DNA of 64,000 nucleotides, from positions 1 to 64,000 of IMG/VR virus record IMGVR_UViG_3300042554_000362; one strand, 5' to 3'. How positions within the stretch are numbered: the first letter of the stretch is position 1; every line of letters begins with the position of its first letter. The stretch is from a virus. The notes below the pieces were generated by a model. It had not been told where the DNA came from and did no database searches. It saw only the letters and a program-made list of their open reading frames with translations. Shown in pieces: positions 1-11,172 of the stretch. A program made the position numbers and the translations under genes.

Positions 1-620
1 GCTGTTGACCCTGATATAGGATTGGCTGCACCAGTGCCTCCGTTGCCACCGCGTTCACCACATTCTGAGCCACCGGCTCCATTACCTCCTGCTGAACCAG
101 CTCCGCCCCCACCACCTGCACCGCCAAATGGTGAACTAGCCGATGAGCCACCATTGCTGCCTTGGCCCGGCGTAGTGGCTGGTGTATTACCTGCACCGCC
201 AGGATTAGCAACATCGCGACCAGCACCACCACCCGAACCTCCAGCACCACCTGGGCTGTAACGTACTGCACCATAACCACCGCCAGCTGAAGTCACTGTG
301 TTGAAATAACTGCTGGTACCTTGTGTACCATTGCTACTATCTGAATTAGGACTGGCAGCACCACCACCACCCACTTGAATATTATAAGCAGTCCCTGGAT
401 TTAATACCACACTACCAGTTCTGAATCCGCCACCACCTCCACCTCCAGCACTTGCTCCTCCACCGCCTGCTACTACCAAATACTGTGTGTTAAATGGTCC
501 CAGTGTGGTGGTTGTGGTAGTTGTAGTCGTGGTTGTGGTAGTAGTTGTGGTAGTAGTGGTTACTGGGTAGCGTTTTACCCTGGTAAATGTTTCATAAGCA
601 AGACTGGCTAACTTGGGCAT
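1..620 (-). CDS. Glycine-rich tail adhesin, C-terminus beyond the window edge
   Basis: The reading frame starts at ATG (618-620) and stays open to position 1, so only the first 206 residues are seen. After about 20 ordinary residues there are 19 consecutive threonines (residues 21-39), written with all four ACN codons. A glycine-rich domain follows, opening with YLVVAGGGG. It contains the [11 protein letters not shown] motif shared with the neighbouring adhesins and many GG/GGG runs broken by Ala, Ser and Asn. Such domains are known in phage adhesins, where glycine-rich stretches pack as polyglycine-II helices (S16 gp38 type); that fold is inferred here. The N-terminus differs from the FPxNP module of its neighbours, so it may attach elsewhere. 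It starts 3 bases after the stop of the preceding gene and has no clear ribosome binding site. It probably serves in host recognition. Confidence 0.8.
   Translation of the reverse strand, partial: MPKLASLAYETFTRVKRYPVTTTTTTTTTTTTTTTTTTTLGPFNTQYLVVAGGGGASAGGGGGGGFRTGSVVLNPGTAYNIQVGGGGAASPNSDSSNGTQGTSSYFNTVTSAGGGYGAVRYSPGGAGGSGGGAGRDVANPGGAGNTPATTPGQGSNGGSSASSPFGGAGGGGGAGSAGGNGAGGSECGERGGNGGTGAANPISGST
500..560 (-). repeat. Run of 19 threonine codons
   Basis: The minus strand encodes 19 threonines in a row, using ACC, ACT, ACA and ACG in irregular order. Mixed codons argue against simple slippage as the only origin and for selection on the peptide. Similar shorter tracts occur at about 42895-42920, 43240-43290, 31480-31500 and 38402-38435. 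Confidence 0.9.
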
Positions 621-623
621 GGT

Positions 624-1703
624 TTACCCAAATGAGCTTAAACTGCCATGCACTGTCCATGCAGAATTTACTCTAACCAATGAAAATGAGTAAATTTCCT
701 TTTTATTGGCTGTGTTGGTAGGAACCACACTGTCAAACCAATTAATGGTTTGACCTACGCCATCTATTTGTACTGCTGTAATACCATATGGTGTAGCACC
801 TTGATAGAAAAACAGCACATAAGTAATCACTGCATTGTTATTGGTGCTGACATTGGTAAAGTTTGCTGTGACATTGCCTGATATGCTGCTAAAATGCCAA
901 AGCGTGCCCACGTTATAACTGCATGCCACTGTGCCACTGCTAAAAGTCAGTGTGCTGAATACTTCTGCATTGGCCACAATACCAGTGGCTCCTGTTAATC
1001 CAGTGGCTCCTGTGACACCAGTAGCACCAGTGGCTCCTTGTGTGCCTGCTGTGCCAGTGGCTCCTGTAGCTCCTTGTGTTCCTATGCCGGTGGCACCAGT
1101 GGCACCCGTATTCCCAGTGATACCTGTTGATCCAGTGGCTCCTTGTGTGCCTGCTGCGCCAGTTGCTCCTGTAGCTCCGGCTGCACCAATGTTACCAGTG
1201 ATACCTGTAGCGCCCGGTGTTCCGGTAGCTCCAGTAGCACCATTGGTGCCTGCAGGACCAGTAGCTCCAGTGGCTCCTGCTGTGCCTGCACCTGCTTCTC
1301 CGGTGCTACTAGTACTGGCAATACCGATCCAGACATTGCTTAATAGTATTGCTAGATCGCCAGAGTCTGAATCCAGCCAAAGTGCACCATTGGTTTGATT
1401 AGATGGCGCTGTGTTACTGACTGTGACTGTGGCACCTGATCCACCTGATCCACCACCAGCCGCTGTGATAAAATCTGCCCATTGCCCACCATAGTAAGCA
1501 GTCATTTCTGCTGTATCGCTGTTGAGCCATAAACTACCCAGGGTTGTGGTTGTTGGTGCTGTGTTACTTACTGTAACTGATGCGCCACCCGTGCCTGTGC
1601 CTGTTACCAAGCTGGTCCAGCCTGATCCATTGTAGGTCCAGGTACGGCCACCTGTGGTATGCTCTTGATTTACAGTAGGGTTTGATGGAAATAATAAGGG
1701 CAT
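624..1703 (-). CDS. Collagen-like tail fibre protein
   Basis: This 359-residue protein starts with the module shared by the fibre genes ([10 protein letters not shown], residues 1-32, with spaced Trp and Gly). Two copies of a short module follow, of the form SNTAP...[12 protein letters not shown]...W (about 43-80 and 93-129). Next is a collagen-like run of Gly-X-Y triplets, mostly G-A-T (about 140-245). The C-terminal domain of about 110 residues is rich in beta-forming residues and has no glycine repeats. The Gly-X-Y run implies a trimeric shaft, with the C-terminal domain as the likely tip or trimerisation unit. The ATG has no Shine-Dalgarno sequence. Instead CGTAAATACTAGATT lies directly before it and includes the stop codon of the preceding gene. 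A role as a virion fibre is well supported; the receptor is unknown. Confidence 0.85.
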   Translation of the reverse strand: MPLLFPSNPTVNQEHTTGGRTWTYNGSGWTSLVTGTGTGGASVTVSNTAPTTTTLGSLWLNSDTAEMTAYYGGQWADFITAAGGGSGGSGATVTVSNTAPSNQTNGALWLDSDSGDLAILLSNVWIGIASTSSTGEAGAGTAGATGATGPAGTNGATGATGTPGATGITGNIGAAGATGATGAAGTQGATGSTGITGNTGATGATGIGTQGATGATGTAGTQGATGATGVTGATGLTGATGIVANAEVFSTLTFSSGTVACSYNVGTLWHFSSISGNVTANFTNVSTNNNAVITYVLFFYQGATPYGITAVQIDGVGQTINWFDSVVPTNTANKKEIYSFSLVRVNSAWTVHGSLSSFG

Positions 1704-1713
1704 AATCTAGTAT

Positions 1714-4431
1714 TTACGCTAGGCTAAATGAGACAGTGCCTGTGCCGGCTGTGACTGAATATATCCGAGAACCAACTACAGCAGTGGTATTAGCTGTGGT
1801 AGTCAAGCCTGCTGAGAACGTGGCTGTATATGTGCTTGGAATACGCAGTATAACTATGCCTGACCCTCCAGTGGCAGGAGTATTATTGGCTCTGGAACCA
1901 CCGCCACCGCCACCGGTATTTGCTGTTCCTGCTGTAGCAGCTCCTGAATTATTTCCAGCGCCGCCGCCTCCAATACCTCCAGTGCCCGCAGGCCCTGAAT
2001 TAGTAGATCCGCCTCCGCCTCCAGCGTAATTAACCGACGAGCCTGTTATTGAAGAACTTAACCCTGCGCCACCATTGCCTCCACTTGAATTAGTTCCATT
2101 GGTTCCTGCTGCCCCTGCACCACCACCGCCGCCGGTTCCATAGCCTGGTGCACTATTTTGACCACTGCCTCCATTATTACCTTGACTAGGAGTAGTAGAC
2201 GGAGTATTCCCAGCACCACCAGCGCCTCCATTGCCACCGCCACCACCAGATCCACCAGATGCCCCGTTTCCAGGATACGCTGCATATCCACCTGCTCCAC
2301 CACCTGTTGAAGTTATAGTAGAAAAAATAGAATTGGTACCGCTGGTTCCAATTGATCCTCCAGATCCAACTGTAACATCGTAAGCGGTTCCAGTGTTTAA
2401 GGTGGTAAAAGTTCCTGTTCTAAACCCACCGCCACCACCGCCACCGCAATTTTCATTAGTAGTAGTGCCGCCTCCGCCTCCGCCGGCTACCACTAAATAA
2501 TCCACTGTAAGTGCGGGTGGTGTGGTTTGTAGCGCAAAAGTACCAGTACCAGCTGTGAATCTGGTATGTCTAAATCCATTGCCTTGACTGACGGTTTCCG
2601 CAGTTAGGCCAGTACCAACATTGGCATAATAAGTGTCTGGATAACGCACAATGACTACACCAGAACCACCTGCCGCCCCAACACTAGAGGGCCCTCCTTT
2701 GCCGCCCCCACCACCAGCCCCAGAATTAACCGGCCCCGGAAGTCCATTTAGCACTGAAGGACCTCCTGCGCCATTATTACCTAATCCAGATCCCCCCGTT
2801 CCACCGGTAGTACTTCCACCACCACCCCCACCACTGGCATAAGTTACAGTGGTGCCAGATATTGATGAACTAGATCCGGCTCCCCCAGCACCGCCTGTAG
2901 GCCCAGAGCCATTTGATCCTGCTCCGCTTGCGCCACCGCCACCGCCACCGCTATTACCTACACCGCCAGTAACACCTCCGTTTCCACCACTACTGCCTTG
3001 GCTTGGGGAAGTTGAAGGGGTATTACCAGCGCCACCAGTACCAGTATCGCCACCACCTCCACCACCAGAGCCACCGCTTGCCCCTGCTTGGCTTGATCCA
3101 GCCCCGCCGTATCCACCACCAGTTGAAGTTATTGTGCTAAAAATACTATCAGAACCATTTGCACTAACAGCACCTCCAGAACCAACAGTAACAGTGTAAC
3201 TAGCACCAGCGGTAATGGTAAATCCTGTTCCCGTTCTAAATCCTCCAGCACCACCTCCACCTGCTCCTGATGGGCCCGAATTACCACCACCCCCACCAGC
3301 AACTACCAAATAATCCACCGAAATCGGAGGACTTGATGTAAACGCTACATTACCAGTACCAGCTGTGAATGTAGATACTTTATTCTGACCTATGGTAACT
3401 GTACTAGTAGTCAGGCCTGCATCTGCAATCATGTAGAAAATTGAGGGATAGCGTAGGATAACAATGCCAGAACCACCGCTACCACCCACTGACACAGTTG
3501 TCGCTGGACCGCCGGTGGTTCCCCCGCCACCCCCGCCGCCGGTGTTGGTTGACCCTGCTGTGCCAGTGGTTATTGTACCTGTATCTCTGCCCCCTGTACC
3601 TCCTACTGCATAAGTGGTAAGAGTTCCTGTGATAGATGAAGTTCCTCCAGAGCCGCCTGTACCTCCGCTGGTGTTTGTTCCATTATTACCTGTGCCCCCG
3701 GCACCTCCACCACCACCTGCACCATAATTAGGGCCACTGTAATTTCCTGCTCCTCCGTTATTTCCTTGACTAGGTGTTGTAGATGGAGTATTACCTATAC
3801 CTCCGGTACCACCTGCTCCATGAGCACCTCCCCCGCTTCCACCAGAACCACCGTTTACATTACCACCACCACCTGCGCCAAATCCCCCACCGGTTGCTGT
3901 AATTGTTCCAAAAATACTGTTACTACCACCGGCACCCGGACCACTTGTAGCACTGGAGGCTCCGCCTCCACCTACTGTTACAGTGTAGGTAGTTGTAAAA
4001 TTTACAGACTGCGTTCCTGACCGAAATCCCCCTGCACCGCCACCGCCACCACCGGCACCTATGGTTGCTGCGTTAGATCCTGCGCCACCGCCACCAGCCA
4101 CAACTAAGTAATCTAGACTCATTGTGGTGGCTGAACTGGTAACGCCCGACACTGTGATCCAACTGCTGAGCGTGACATCATAGTATTCTACACGATCTAG
4201 GTCGGTGTTGAATCGCATGTAACCGTCATTAACTGAAGTTGGACGTTGGGCTGTGGTACCGCGAGGTAGGCTGAAGAATCCTGTTGATGTATTAGCACGA
4301 TCTGACACATCAGCTGGCCCGGTTATGCTGGTTCCAGATTTCACCCAGGAATTACCATCATAACGCCATACAGAATTATTGTAGGTATATGTTTGATTTG
4401 TGGTGGGATTGGCTGGGAAACTTATGGGCAT
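1714..4431 (-). CDS. Tail adhesin with three glycine-rich domains
   Basis: The product has 905 residues. Residues 1-32 are the shared N-terminal module (MPISFPANPT...). Residues of about 48-96 form the common fibre module GTTAQRPTS...RFNTD..VEYY. Three glycine-rich domains of roughly 220 residues follow, beginning near residues 107, 375 and 640. Each opens with [10 protein letters not shown], carries a GNTPST.PSQG motif in the middle and ends with a strand such as GIVILRYP. Linkers of about 45 residues between them contain FTAGTG and end in PP. The C-terminus is a beta segment also found on the paralogues. There are no enzyme motifs. The layout suits a receptor-binding adhesin with stacked glycine-rich sandwiches (inference). 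It abuts the next fibre gene and has no Shine-Dalgarno sequence. Confidence 0.85.
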   Translation of the reverse strand: MPISFPANPTTNQTYTYNNSVWRYDGNSWVKSGTSITGPADVSDRANTSTGFFSLPRGTTAQRPTSVNDGYMRFNTDLDRVEYYDVTLSSWITVSGVTSSATTMSLDYLVVAGGGGAGSNAATIGAGGGGGGAGGFRSGTQSVNFTTTYTVTVGGGGASSATSGPGAGGSNSIFGTITATGGGFGAGGGGNVNGGSGGSGGGAHGAGGTGGIGNTPSTTPSQGNNGGAGNYSGPNYGAGGGGGAGGTGNNGTNTSGGTGGSGGTSSITGTLTTYAVGGTGGRDTGTITTGTAGSTNTGGGGGGGTTGGPATTVSVGGSGGSGIVILRYPSIFYMIADAGLTTSTVTIGQNKVSTFTAGTGNVAFTSSPPISVDYLVVAGGGGGNSGPSGAGGGGAGGFRTGTGFTITAGASYTVTVGSGGAVSANGSDSIFSTITSTGGGYGGAGSSQAGASGGSGGGGGGDTGTGGAGNTPSTSPSQGSSGGNGGVTGGVGNSGGGGGGASGAGSNGSGPTGGAGGAGSSSSISGTTVTYASGGGGGGSTTGGTGGSGLGNNGAGGPSVLNGLPGPVNSGAGGGGGKGGPSSVGAAGGSGVVIVRYPDTYYANVGTGLTAETVSQGNGFRHTRFTAGTGTFALQTTPPALTVDYLVVAGGGGGGTTTNENCGGGGGGGFRTGTFTTLNTGTAYDVTVGSGGSIGTSGTNSIFSTITSTGGGAGGYAAYPGNGASGGSGGGGGNGGAGGAGNTPSTTPSQGNNGGSGQNSAPGYGTGGGGGAGAAGTNGTNSSGGNGGAGLSSSITGSSVNYAGGGGGSTNSGPAGTGGIGGGGAGNNSGAATAGTANTGGGGGGSRANNTPATGGSGIVILRIPSTYTATFSAGLTTTANTTAVVGSRIYSVTAGTGTVSFSLA

Positions 4432-4440
4432 AATTAGTAT

Positions 4441-7400
4441 TTACGTGAATGTTACAGTACCGGTTCCGGCTGTAACTGAATATACTCGATATCCAGTTAC
4501 TGCGGTATTTGATGTAGTCACAGTAAGACCAGCTGAGAATGTGGCTGTGTAGAGATTTGGTATGCGTAAGACGACTATGCCAGAACCACCTGCGCCGCCA
4601 TTATTACTAGCAGTAGCACTTCCGCCACCACCACCGCCACCACTATTTGAACTTCCTGCACCACCAGGATTTCCACCGTTGCCTGCTCCGCCTTTCTCAC
4701 TTGTAGTAGATGTCCCGCCACCTGCTCCTCGTAAAGGGGACGAAGTTAAATTGTCTCCACCTCCACCACCTCCTCCGGCGTAAAATACAATCGATCCTGT
4801 GATAGTTGAACTCTGTGCTGCTCCACCATTCGAGGTGGATCCACCAGCCCCTACACCACCAGCCCCTCCACCTCCACCACCACCATAGTTAGGTGCTACT
4901 AATTCTCCTGCTCCACCGTTGTTTCCTTGGCTAGGAGCGGTTGAAGGAGTGTTTCCTGTACCTGCAGATCCGGCTGTAGTGGAAGGTGTATTAGTTGTAG
5001 CTCCGCCTCCCCCAGAACCGCCTGACGCACCCGAAAGAGTACTACCTGTTGGATGATAACCGCCACGTCCTCCACCAGTTGATGTGATTGTAGCAAAAGT
5101 CGAATTACTACCATTATTCTGAGCGGCGCCACCTGCTCCTACACTTAAGGAATAAGATATACCTGTAAGTATATTTGTTAATAGACCGGTAAGAAAACCG
5201 CCGGCTCCACCTCCTGCTGCATTAGAAACTCCAGAAGTTCCATGGCCGCCACCCCCACCACCAGCAACGACCAAATAATCCACTGTGAGTGGTGGTGTGG
5301 TAGTGAATGATATCGATCCTGTGCCAGCTGTGAATCTTGTGTATTTTTCTGATGAACTTATGGCAACTGTTTCTGCTGTGAGACCGGTACCAATATTGAT
5401 ATAGTAGTTAGTAGAATAGCGTAGTACAACTACACCAGAACCACCTGCGCCGCCTGTGTTTACTGTATTAGGAGGCCATCCTGATCCACCGCCGCCGCCA
5501 CCTAAATTTGTAGTTCCAGCAGTTCCGGGCGCAGCAGTAGCACCAGCACCGCCACCGCCCGTGCCTCCTGAGCCTCCTGTACCACCATTATAGGTTCCTC
5601 CACCGCCTCCACCTGCGTAAAATGTGCTTGAACCAGTGATAGAATTACTTGTTCCAGCCCCACCGGTACCACCAACAGTACTAGATCCATTTCCACCTAC
5701 TGCACCAGCTCCTCCTCCACCACCACAACCATAATTTGGTGCAGCAGCCCCGGTGCCGCCGTTATTACCTTGACTAGGTGTGGTACTCGGTGTATTACCT
5801 GACCCAATTGATCCCCCAGAGCCACCTCCACCTCCTGAACCTCCGTTGCCGCCTGGTCCATTGCTAGAATGTCCGCCGCCGCCACCACCAGCAGTCTGAA
5901 TAGTATCAAACAGTGAAAGGCTGCCTGCTGATCCTTGTACAGCATTACCGCCACCTGCGCCACCACCCCCAACCGTGACCGTGTACAAAGTGTTTAGTCG
6001 TGCAGTGCTTTGAGTACCAGTTAAGAGTCCTCCTGCACCGCCTCCGGCGCCTGCTCCGGCAGCATTGCCAGCTCCGCACCCGCCACCGCCACCGGCTACC
6101 ACTAGATATTGTACAGAGATAGGGGGTGAAGTTGAAAAACTTATAGTACCAGTACCAGCCGTGAATGTGGTGATTTTGTAACCAGTTGTTGTCACTGTAG
6201 AATATGTAAGACCGGCTGATACAGTTTCATAATATAGAATAGGGTATTTGATGATAACTATACCAGAGCCGCCATTACCACCTGCTGCGTTCAATCCGCC
6301 ACCGCCACCACCACCACCACCGGTATTAGCAGTGGCGGCAGTTCCTGCCACACTGGGAGTATTAGAACCTGTACCGCCACCACCTACTCCACCTGCGCTG
6401 TTTGGCCCCGGCGGGAAACCACCACCACCTCCACCACCTGCATAAGCAACAGTTGTTCCAGAAATAGCCGAGTTGGCACCTGCGCCTCCGGATCCACCAT
6501 TTTGCGGGGACGCACTCTGTCCATTTGACCCTACAGCACCAGCGCCACCACCACCTCCACCACCGCCACTTGCTGAACCACCATTATTTCCTTGACTTGG
6601 AGTTGTAGCAGGTGTATTTCCTGATCCACCAGCTGGGTTACTGATTCCCCATCCTCCGCCTCCTCCTGAACCCCCGCTTCTACCTATACCCGAATTAGCA
6701 CCATCTGCTCCACCGCCTCCGCCACCGCCCGTTGAAGTTATAGATGAAATTACCGAATTACTACCATTGGAACCATCTCTATAGGTGCCGCTTGGCCCAC
6801 CGCTACCAGTGCCCCCGGCACCAACAGTTACAGTATAGTCAGTTCCTGCCGAGACAGATAAATTAGTTGCTGCTCTGAATCCTCCTGCCCCGCCGCCACC
6901 GCCGTTGCTTCCACCACCACCACCACCAGCTACTACAAGATATTCTAGGTCAAAAGTAGTAGCTACTGCACCGCCTGCGGTTTGTTGTAGCGCCATCCAC
7001 GACTGATATGTACCGTTGTAGTATTCTATCTGTAGGGTAGTAGTATTGTATCTTGTATAACCTGATTGCGGGCTAGTTGGACGCTGTGCAGTAGTACCAG
7101 CTGGTATGCTAATAAAATCTGTTGCTGAATTAAATTGTCCACTCACAGCCACAATATTGGCTGCGCCTGATCCACCGCTGACCACAGCCCAGGCATTACC
7201 AAAATATACATTGAGATCACCGGTTTCTGAATTCAACCATAGGTTACCTTCTGTGGTGCCACTGGGCTTTGTGCCGCTTACTGTAACACTCGCTCCGCCG
7301 CCACCTCCTGATCCTGCTGGACCAGTTGCTCCTGTTAAGCCAGTAGCGCCTGCTGCGCCTGTTGCGCCAGTGGATCCGATACCAGTAGCACCTGTGGCTC

Positions 7401-7677
7401 CTATGCCAGTGGCACCCTGAACACCTGTTGCACCAGTCGCTCCGATACCAGTAGCACCAGTGGCACCCACATTACCTGTGATACCAGTAGAGCCAGTAGC
7501 GCCTACATTACCTGTGATACCAGTAGCGCCGGTAGCGCCTGCACCGGTAGCTCCAGTGGCACCAGTTAGCACTGTGCCTAAACCCACTTGCCAGCGCGAA
7601 CCAGTCCAAAACCAGCTTACGCCTGCGTAGACATAAGTTTGATTTACTGTGGGATTTGATGGAAAATTTGCTGGCAT
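4441..7677 (-). CDS. Tail adhesin: collagen-like stalk plus three glycine-rich domains
   Basis: This 1078-residue protein begins with the shared module ([10 protein letters not shown]...W). A collagen-like run of G-A-T triplets (about 38-130) follows, then a [18 protein letters not shown] module and a GTTAQRPTS...[12 protein letters not shown] module. After these come three glycine-rich domains with the same start ([10 protein letters not shown]), centre (GNTP[AS][10 protein letters not shown] or [11 protein letters not shown]) and end strand (VIIKYP, VVLRYS, VVLRIP) as in the other adhesins. It combines the stalk of the collagen-like fibres with the head of the glycine-rich ones, so both types probably belong to one structural family built from exchangeable parts. 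There is no Shine-Dalgarno sequence; TTAAATATTAGATT precedes the ATG. Function in host binding is inferred. Confidence 0.85.
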   Translation of the reverse strand: MPANFPSNPTVNQTYVYAGVSWFWTGSRWQVGLGTVLTGATGATGAGATGATGITGNVGATGSTGITGNVGATGATGIGATGATGVQGATGIGATGATGIGSTGATGAAGATGLTGATGPAGSGGGGGASVTVSGTKPSGTTEGNLWLNSETGDLNVYFGNAWAVVSGGSGAANIVAVSGQFNSATDFISIPAGTTAQRPTSPQSGYTRYNTTTLQIEYYNGTYQSWMALQQTAGGAVATTFDLEYLVVAGGGGGGSNGGGGGAGGFRAATNLSVSAGTDYTVTVGAGGTGSGGPSGTYRDGSNGSNSVISSITSTGGGGGGGADGANSGIGRSGGSGGGGGWGISNPAGGSGNTPATTPSQGNNGGSASGGGGGGGGAGAVGSNGQSASPQNGGSGGAGANSAISGTTVAYAGGGGGGGFPPGPNSAGGVGGGGTGSNTPSVAGTAATANTGGGGGGGGGLNAAGGNGGSGIVIIKYPILYYETVSAGLTYSTVTTTGYKITTFTAGTGTISFSTSPPISVQYLVVAGGGGGCGAGNAAGAGAGGGAGGLLTGTQSTARLNTLYTVTVGGGGAGGGNAVQGSAGSLSLFDTIQTAGGGGGGHSSNGPGGNGGSGGGGGSGGSIGSGNTPSTTPSQGNNGGTGAAAPNYGCGGGGGAGAVGGNGSSTVGGTGGAGTSNSITGSSTFYAGGGGGGTYNGGTGGSGGTGGGGAGATAAPGTAGTTNLGGGGGGSGWPPNTVNTGGAGGSGVVVLRYSTNYYINIGTGLTAETVAISSSEKYTRFTAGTGSISFTTTPPLTVDYLVVAGGGGGGHGTSGVSNAAGGGAGGFLTGLLTNILTGISYSLSVGAGGAAQNNGSNSTFATITSTGGGRGGYHPTGSTLSGASGGSGGGGATTNTPSTTAGSAGTGNTPSTAPSQGNNGGAGELVAPNYGGGGGGGAGGVGAGGSTSNGGAAQSSTITGSIVFYAGGGGGGGDNLTSSPLRGAGGGTSTTSEKGGAGNGGNPGGAGSSNSGGGGGGGSATASNNGGAGGSGIVVLRIPNLYTATFSAGLTVTTSNTAVTGYRVYSVTAGTGTVTFT

Positions 7678-7687
7678 AATCTAATAT

Positions 7688-10600
7688 TTAACTGAATGTA
7701 ACTGTTCCGGTGCCAGCCGTAACCGTGTAGATTTTGAATCCTGCTACAGCCGTTGAAGCTGCACTTGCAGTTAGTCCACCAGAAAATATAGCTGTATATG
7801 TATTCGGTATTTTAAGTATGACTATACCCGAACCGCCGCTACCAGATGGTTGATAAGTAGGGGATCCAACGCCTCCACCACCACCACCACCGCCGGTATT
7901 CGCCAATCCCGCAGCACCATAATTATTACCAGCTGGGCCATAAGTACCATTTTGTAAACCCGGAGGTCCCCCTGGACCGCCCGGCCCTGCACCGCCCCCG
8001 CCGCCTCCACCAAAACCACCTCTGCCACCTTGACTGGCTTCATAACTATGTCCACCTGCGGCTCCACCCCCGCCACCATAATAAAGATTTGTTCCGGTAA
8101 TAGTGCTTTGTGTTCCGTGACCGGCCCTTCTTAGTTCTAGGGTATTTCCAGAAACCGGATAGGTATTAAGACCACCAGAGCCGTTGGCAAATGATCCAGA
8201 AGCAGCATTTTCTGGTGGGGGACCGGTTCTACCATTTCCAGCGGCAGCAGTTAAACTATTAAATGATGATGCATTACCGGCATTATAAGTACCTGCGGTA
8301 GTTGCAGTTGAGCCACCAGCACCAATGGTAATTGAATAAGGCACCGAAGTTGATAATGTTGCTGTATCAATAATTACTTGGCCCCCAGCTCCACCATGTG
8401 AATGCCCAGCGTAACCACTACTACCACCACCAACTATAAGATATTCTACATATAGTCCAGAAACTGCTGTATAGGTAAATGTTCCTGTACCTGCTGTAAA
8501 CCTTGTATATCTAATGCCCGATGCACCACTTGCAGAAGTGAATGTAAGTCCATTGGTAGCACTTACAATATATGTATTAGGATAACTTATTATAACAACA
8601 CCAGATCCTCCGCCTCCGCCATGCGTAGCAGATGGATTTCCAAATCCTCCACCGCCTCCGCCACCTGTATTAGCTATACCAGGACTTCCCGAAGGTCCAG
8701 TATGAGTTTCACCACCTAGTCCACCTCCGTGACCGCCCCCACCGTCACCACCAAATCCCACATTCTGAGTGCCATTTGCACTTGAACCACCGCCACCGCC
8801 ACCGCCGCCATAATAAACCTGGCCTCCAATTATACTAGATACGATACCAACACCGCCTGCGCCAGAGTTAGCTCCGGAGCCTGTTGATCCTACTGCTCCT
8901 GCTCCGCCACCACCACCGGCAGGATACGGACTAGATGTTGAATTTTGTCCACCAGCATAACCTTGTGCCGGTGTTACAGACGGTGTGTTACCAGATGCTG
9001 CTGCGGCAAGACTGCTGCCAGCACGACCATTTCCACCGCCAGAACCACCAGATGCACCACCCGAAGGATCATAATCGCCGTTGCCTCCTCCACCACCGCC
9101 CGCTGAAGTTATAACGTCAAATACAGAATTTGATCCCGATAGTCCGGTTCCAGCAGCCGATGGAGACGCACTTCCAGTACCTACTGCACCGCCGGCACCG
9201 ATAGTGACTGTATACGATGTTCCGAGAAATATCGAATACCCAGTTCCAGTTCGTACACCACCAGCACCGCCCCCGCCACCTCCTGATTTTCCTCCGGATC
9301 CGCCACCAGCAACAACGATATAATCTGTAGCGATTGGCGGTGGCCTTACTATAATACTGAACTGTCGAGTAGACTGATTTCCTGCATTATCTGTGGCAGT
9401 AATTGAAAAAGTACTTGTTGTTGCGGAAGCTACGTCAGTGGGATCTCCACTTATAACTCCTGTAGATGAATTTAGACTTGTTCCAGGAGGTAATGATCCT
9501 GATGTCACTGAATATGATATAGTAGCCCCATTATCTGGGTCGGTAGCGACTACCGTCGCTATATTTGAATAATTTTCTCCGGAATGATTTATTGTAGCTA
9601 TTAGACCAGCCGCAGTCACCCAAGTTGGCGCACTTCCGCAATCAATACAATCTAATTTCACAACTTGACCACTAATTTGAATAACTTTGATATCCAATGG
9701 TTCTTGTGCAACTGTGAAATCTTGCGGAGTTGAGGCGGTCAAGGTTCCACTATTTACAAACGTTGTAACTGCTGCTGTATACTCTATGTTATTGTTATCA
9801 ACAAACTTTACCACAGCATCGGATGTAAAATTAGCGCCGTTGATAGTGAATATGGTACCTGCTTCACCATTATATGTAGCAGGAGTTACTGTAGATATAC
9901 TAGGCGGTTGGGCTCCAAAGCTGCCCCAACCTGCTGATGTATACACTTCTGCGAAACCAGTAGTAGTATTATATCTGATCGCGCCAGTAGGAGGTGATCC
10001 CGGTCTCTGCGCCGTAGTACCGCTTGGCAAATCAAAATACCCAGTACTGGTGTTAATTTGATCACTAACTGTGGTAGCGTTAGCTGATGCATTTGAGCCA
10101 GCTGGCCCTGTAGCACCTGTAGCACCGTTTATGCCTGCCACGCCAGTTGCACCTGTGGCACCTGTGGCACCTACGCCAGTTGCACCTGTGGCACCGTTTG
10201 CGCCAGCTGAGCCAGTCGCCCCAGTAGCACCAACAATACCACCATCGCCGGCTGGTTCTATCCAAATGCCAGTGGATCCTAGATCAGCAAACACAAACTC
10301 TTTGAGTGTTTCTGTGTCTAACCAACGATCCCCCGCTGTGGGCAATGTAGGAGCCGCATTACTATAAGTAAACTTGCCACCGCCTGATATAGGCACTGCA
10401 TTACCCGAACTACCAACTGTTTGTAGCCCTGAGGCTGATGCCTGCAAAGTTATTACATTACCACCTGAACTTAGCTGTATGCTGCTGACTGTGAGTGGTA
10501 CTGTGGCGGCAGCATTGGCCGCCGATGTAAAACTTACACCATTGGCCGTACTTTTAATAGCAGTACCACCTAGGTCAATGGTATTACCAGATAAAAATAA

Positions 10601-10795
10601 GTCCCGCCAACGAGCTGCTGCTGCACCTAGGTCATAGGCAACATTGGCAGTGGGCACAATGGAACTTGAAACTGCCAACAAATTGGCCACTGCTCCACTG
10701 GCTGGAAACCATCCTTTACCAGTGAATGTCCAAGCTCGACCGCCAAATGTATAGACCTGACCCTGTGTAGGGTTGGTCGGGAAACTTATGGGCAT
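7688..10795 (-). CDS. Tail adhesin with IPT/TIG-like and Ig-like domains and two glycine-rich domains
   Basis: The 1035-residue protein has the shared N-terminal module, then a YDLGAAAARWRDLFLSGN module common in aquatic-phage fibres, a short G-A-T run (about 190-230) and a GTTAQRPGS module. Next is a segment resembling an IPT/TIG immunoglobulin-like domain (PPSISTVTPATYNGEAGT, GANFTSDAVVKF). A second segment resembles a putative Ig domain of the He_PIG kind (SLPPGTSLNSSTGVISGDPT). Two glycine-rich domains close the protein. The second is atypical: it opens YLIVGGGSSG and lacks the [11 protein letters not shown] motif. The first has a variant, GNTPSVTPAQGYAGG. The Ig-like modules are a common way for phages to decorate surface proteins with weak carbohydrate-binding units (known for the families; the role here is inferred). 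The start reads TAAACTAAATG without a Shine-Dalgarno sequence. Confidence 0.82.
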   Translation of the reverse strand: MPISFPTNPTQGQVYTFGGRAWTFTGKGWFPASGAVANLLAVSSSIVPTANVAYDLGAAAARWRDLFLSGNTIDLGGTAIKSTANGVSFTSAANAAATVPLTVSSIQLSSGGNVITLQASASGLQTVGSSGNAVPISGGGKFTYSNAAPTLPTAGDRWLDTETLKEFVFADLGSTGIWIEPAGDGGIVGATGATGSAGANGATGATGVGATGATGATGVAGINGATGATGPAGSNASANATTVSDQINTSTGYFDLPSGTTAQRPGSPPTGAIRYNTTTGFAEVYTSAGWGSFGAQPPSISTVTPATYNGEAGTIFTINGANFTSDAVVKFVDNNNIEYTAAVTTFVNSGTLTASTPQDFTVAQEPLDIKVIQISGQVVKLDCIDCGSAPTWVTAAGLIATINHSGENYSNIATVVATDPDNGATISYSVTSGSLPPGTSLNSSTGVISGDPTDVASATTSTFSITATDNAGNQSTRQFSIIVRPPPIATDYIVVAGGGSGGKSGGGGGGAGGVRTGTGYSIFLGTSYTVTIGAGGAVGTGSASPSAAGTGLSGSNSVFDVITSAGGGGGGNGDYDPSGGASGGSGGGNGRAGSSLAAAASGNTPSVTPAQGYAGGQNSTSSPYPAGGGGGAGAVGSTGSGANSGAGGVGIVSSIIGGQVYYGGGGGGGGSSANGTQNVGFGGDGGGGHGGGLGGETHTGPSGSPGIANTGGGGGGGFGNPSATHGGGGGSGVVIISYPNTYIVSATNGLTFTSASGASGIRYTRFTAGTGTFTYTAVSGLYVEYLIVGGGSSGYAGHSHGGAGGQVIIDTATLSTSVPYSITIGAGGSTATTAGTYNAGNASSFNSLTAAAGNGRTGPPPENAASGSFANGSGGLNTYPVSGNTLELRRAGHGTQSTITGTNLYYGGGGGAAGGHSYEASQGGRGGFGGGGGGGAGPGGPGGPPGLQNGTYGPAGNNYGAAGLANTGGGGGGGGVGSPTYQPSGSGGSGIVILKIPNTYTAIFSGGLTASAASTAVAGFKIYTVTAGTGTVTFS

Positions 10796-10800
10796 TTAGT

Positions 10801-11172
10801 TTACTGCGGTGCAGGAATTTCAACCCAGCTGGTAGTGTCCTCATCCCAACGATACATTTTACCGTCTGTGGGCATGGGAGTTGGTGGATCCCACAAGCAT
10901 GAAGTTTCATTGAGCACCCAGCTGGCAAACGGCTTGGGTGGAATAAAAGCATCGCGCTGTGGATCATAGCTGTATCCTATGCCAGCATAATTTTTACGGT
11001 ATGGAGTACCGCCACCAGAATGTACACCACCATGTGTGTTGTAGCTGGTGCGTTTGCACAATTGCCCACGGAATTGCCCGTAGTGTGCTTCCCAATCATA
11101 ATTTGACTCATCTTTACCTACAATAACTTCAGTAACGATGTAGTTTTCATCCAAAAATGCATAATGTGCCAT
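10801..11172 (-). CDS. Small conserved phage protein of unknown function
   Basis: This 123-residue protein begins MAHYAFLDENYIVTEVIVG and contains RKNYAGIGYSYDPQRDAFIPP and the ending DGKMYRWDEDTTSWVE. From memory, this pattern is frequent in T4-like phages of aquatic bacteria, often as a stand-alone gene near fibres, with no assigned role. It is rich in Tyr and Trp and has no signal peptide, membrane segment or repeats. Unlike most of its neighbours it has a strong ribosome binding site (AAGGAG, eight bases before ATG), so it is probably translated much more efficiently than the adhesins around it. A chaperone or a minor virion component would both fit; neither can be shown from sequence. 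Confidence 0.8.
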   Translation of the reverse strand: MAHYAFLDENYIVTEVIVGKDESNYDWEAHYGQFRGQLCKRTSYNTHGGVHSGGGTPYRKNYAGIGYSYDPQRDAFIPPKPFASWVLNETSCLWDPPTPMPTDGKMYRWDEDTTSWVEIPAPQ

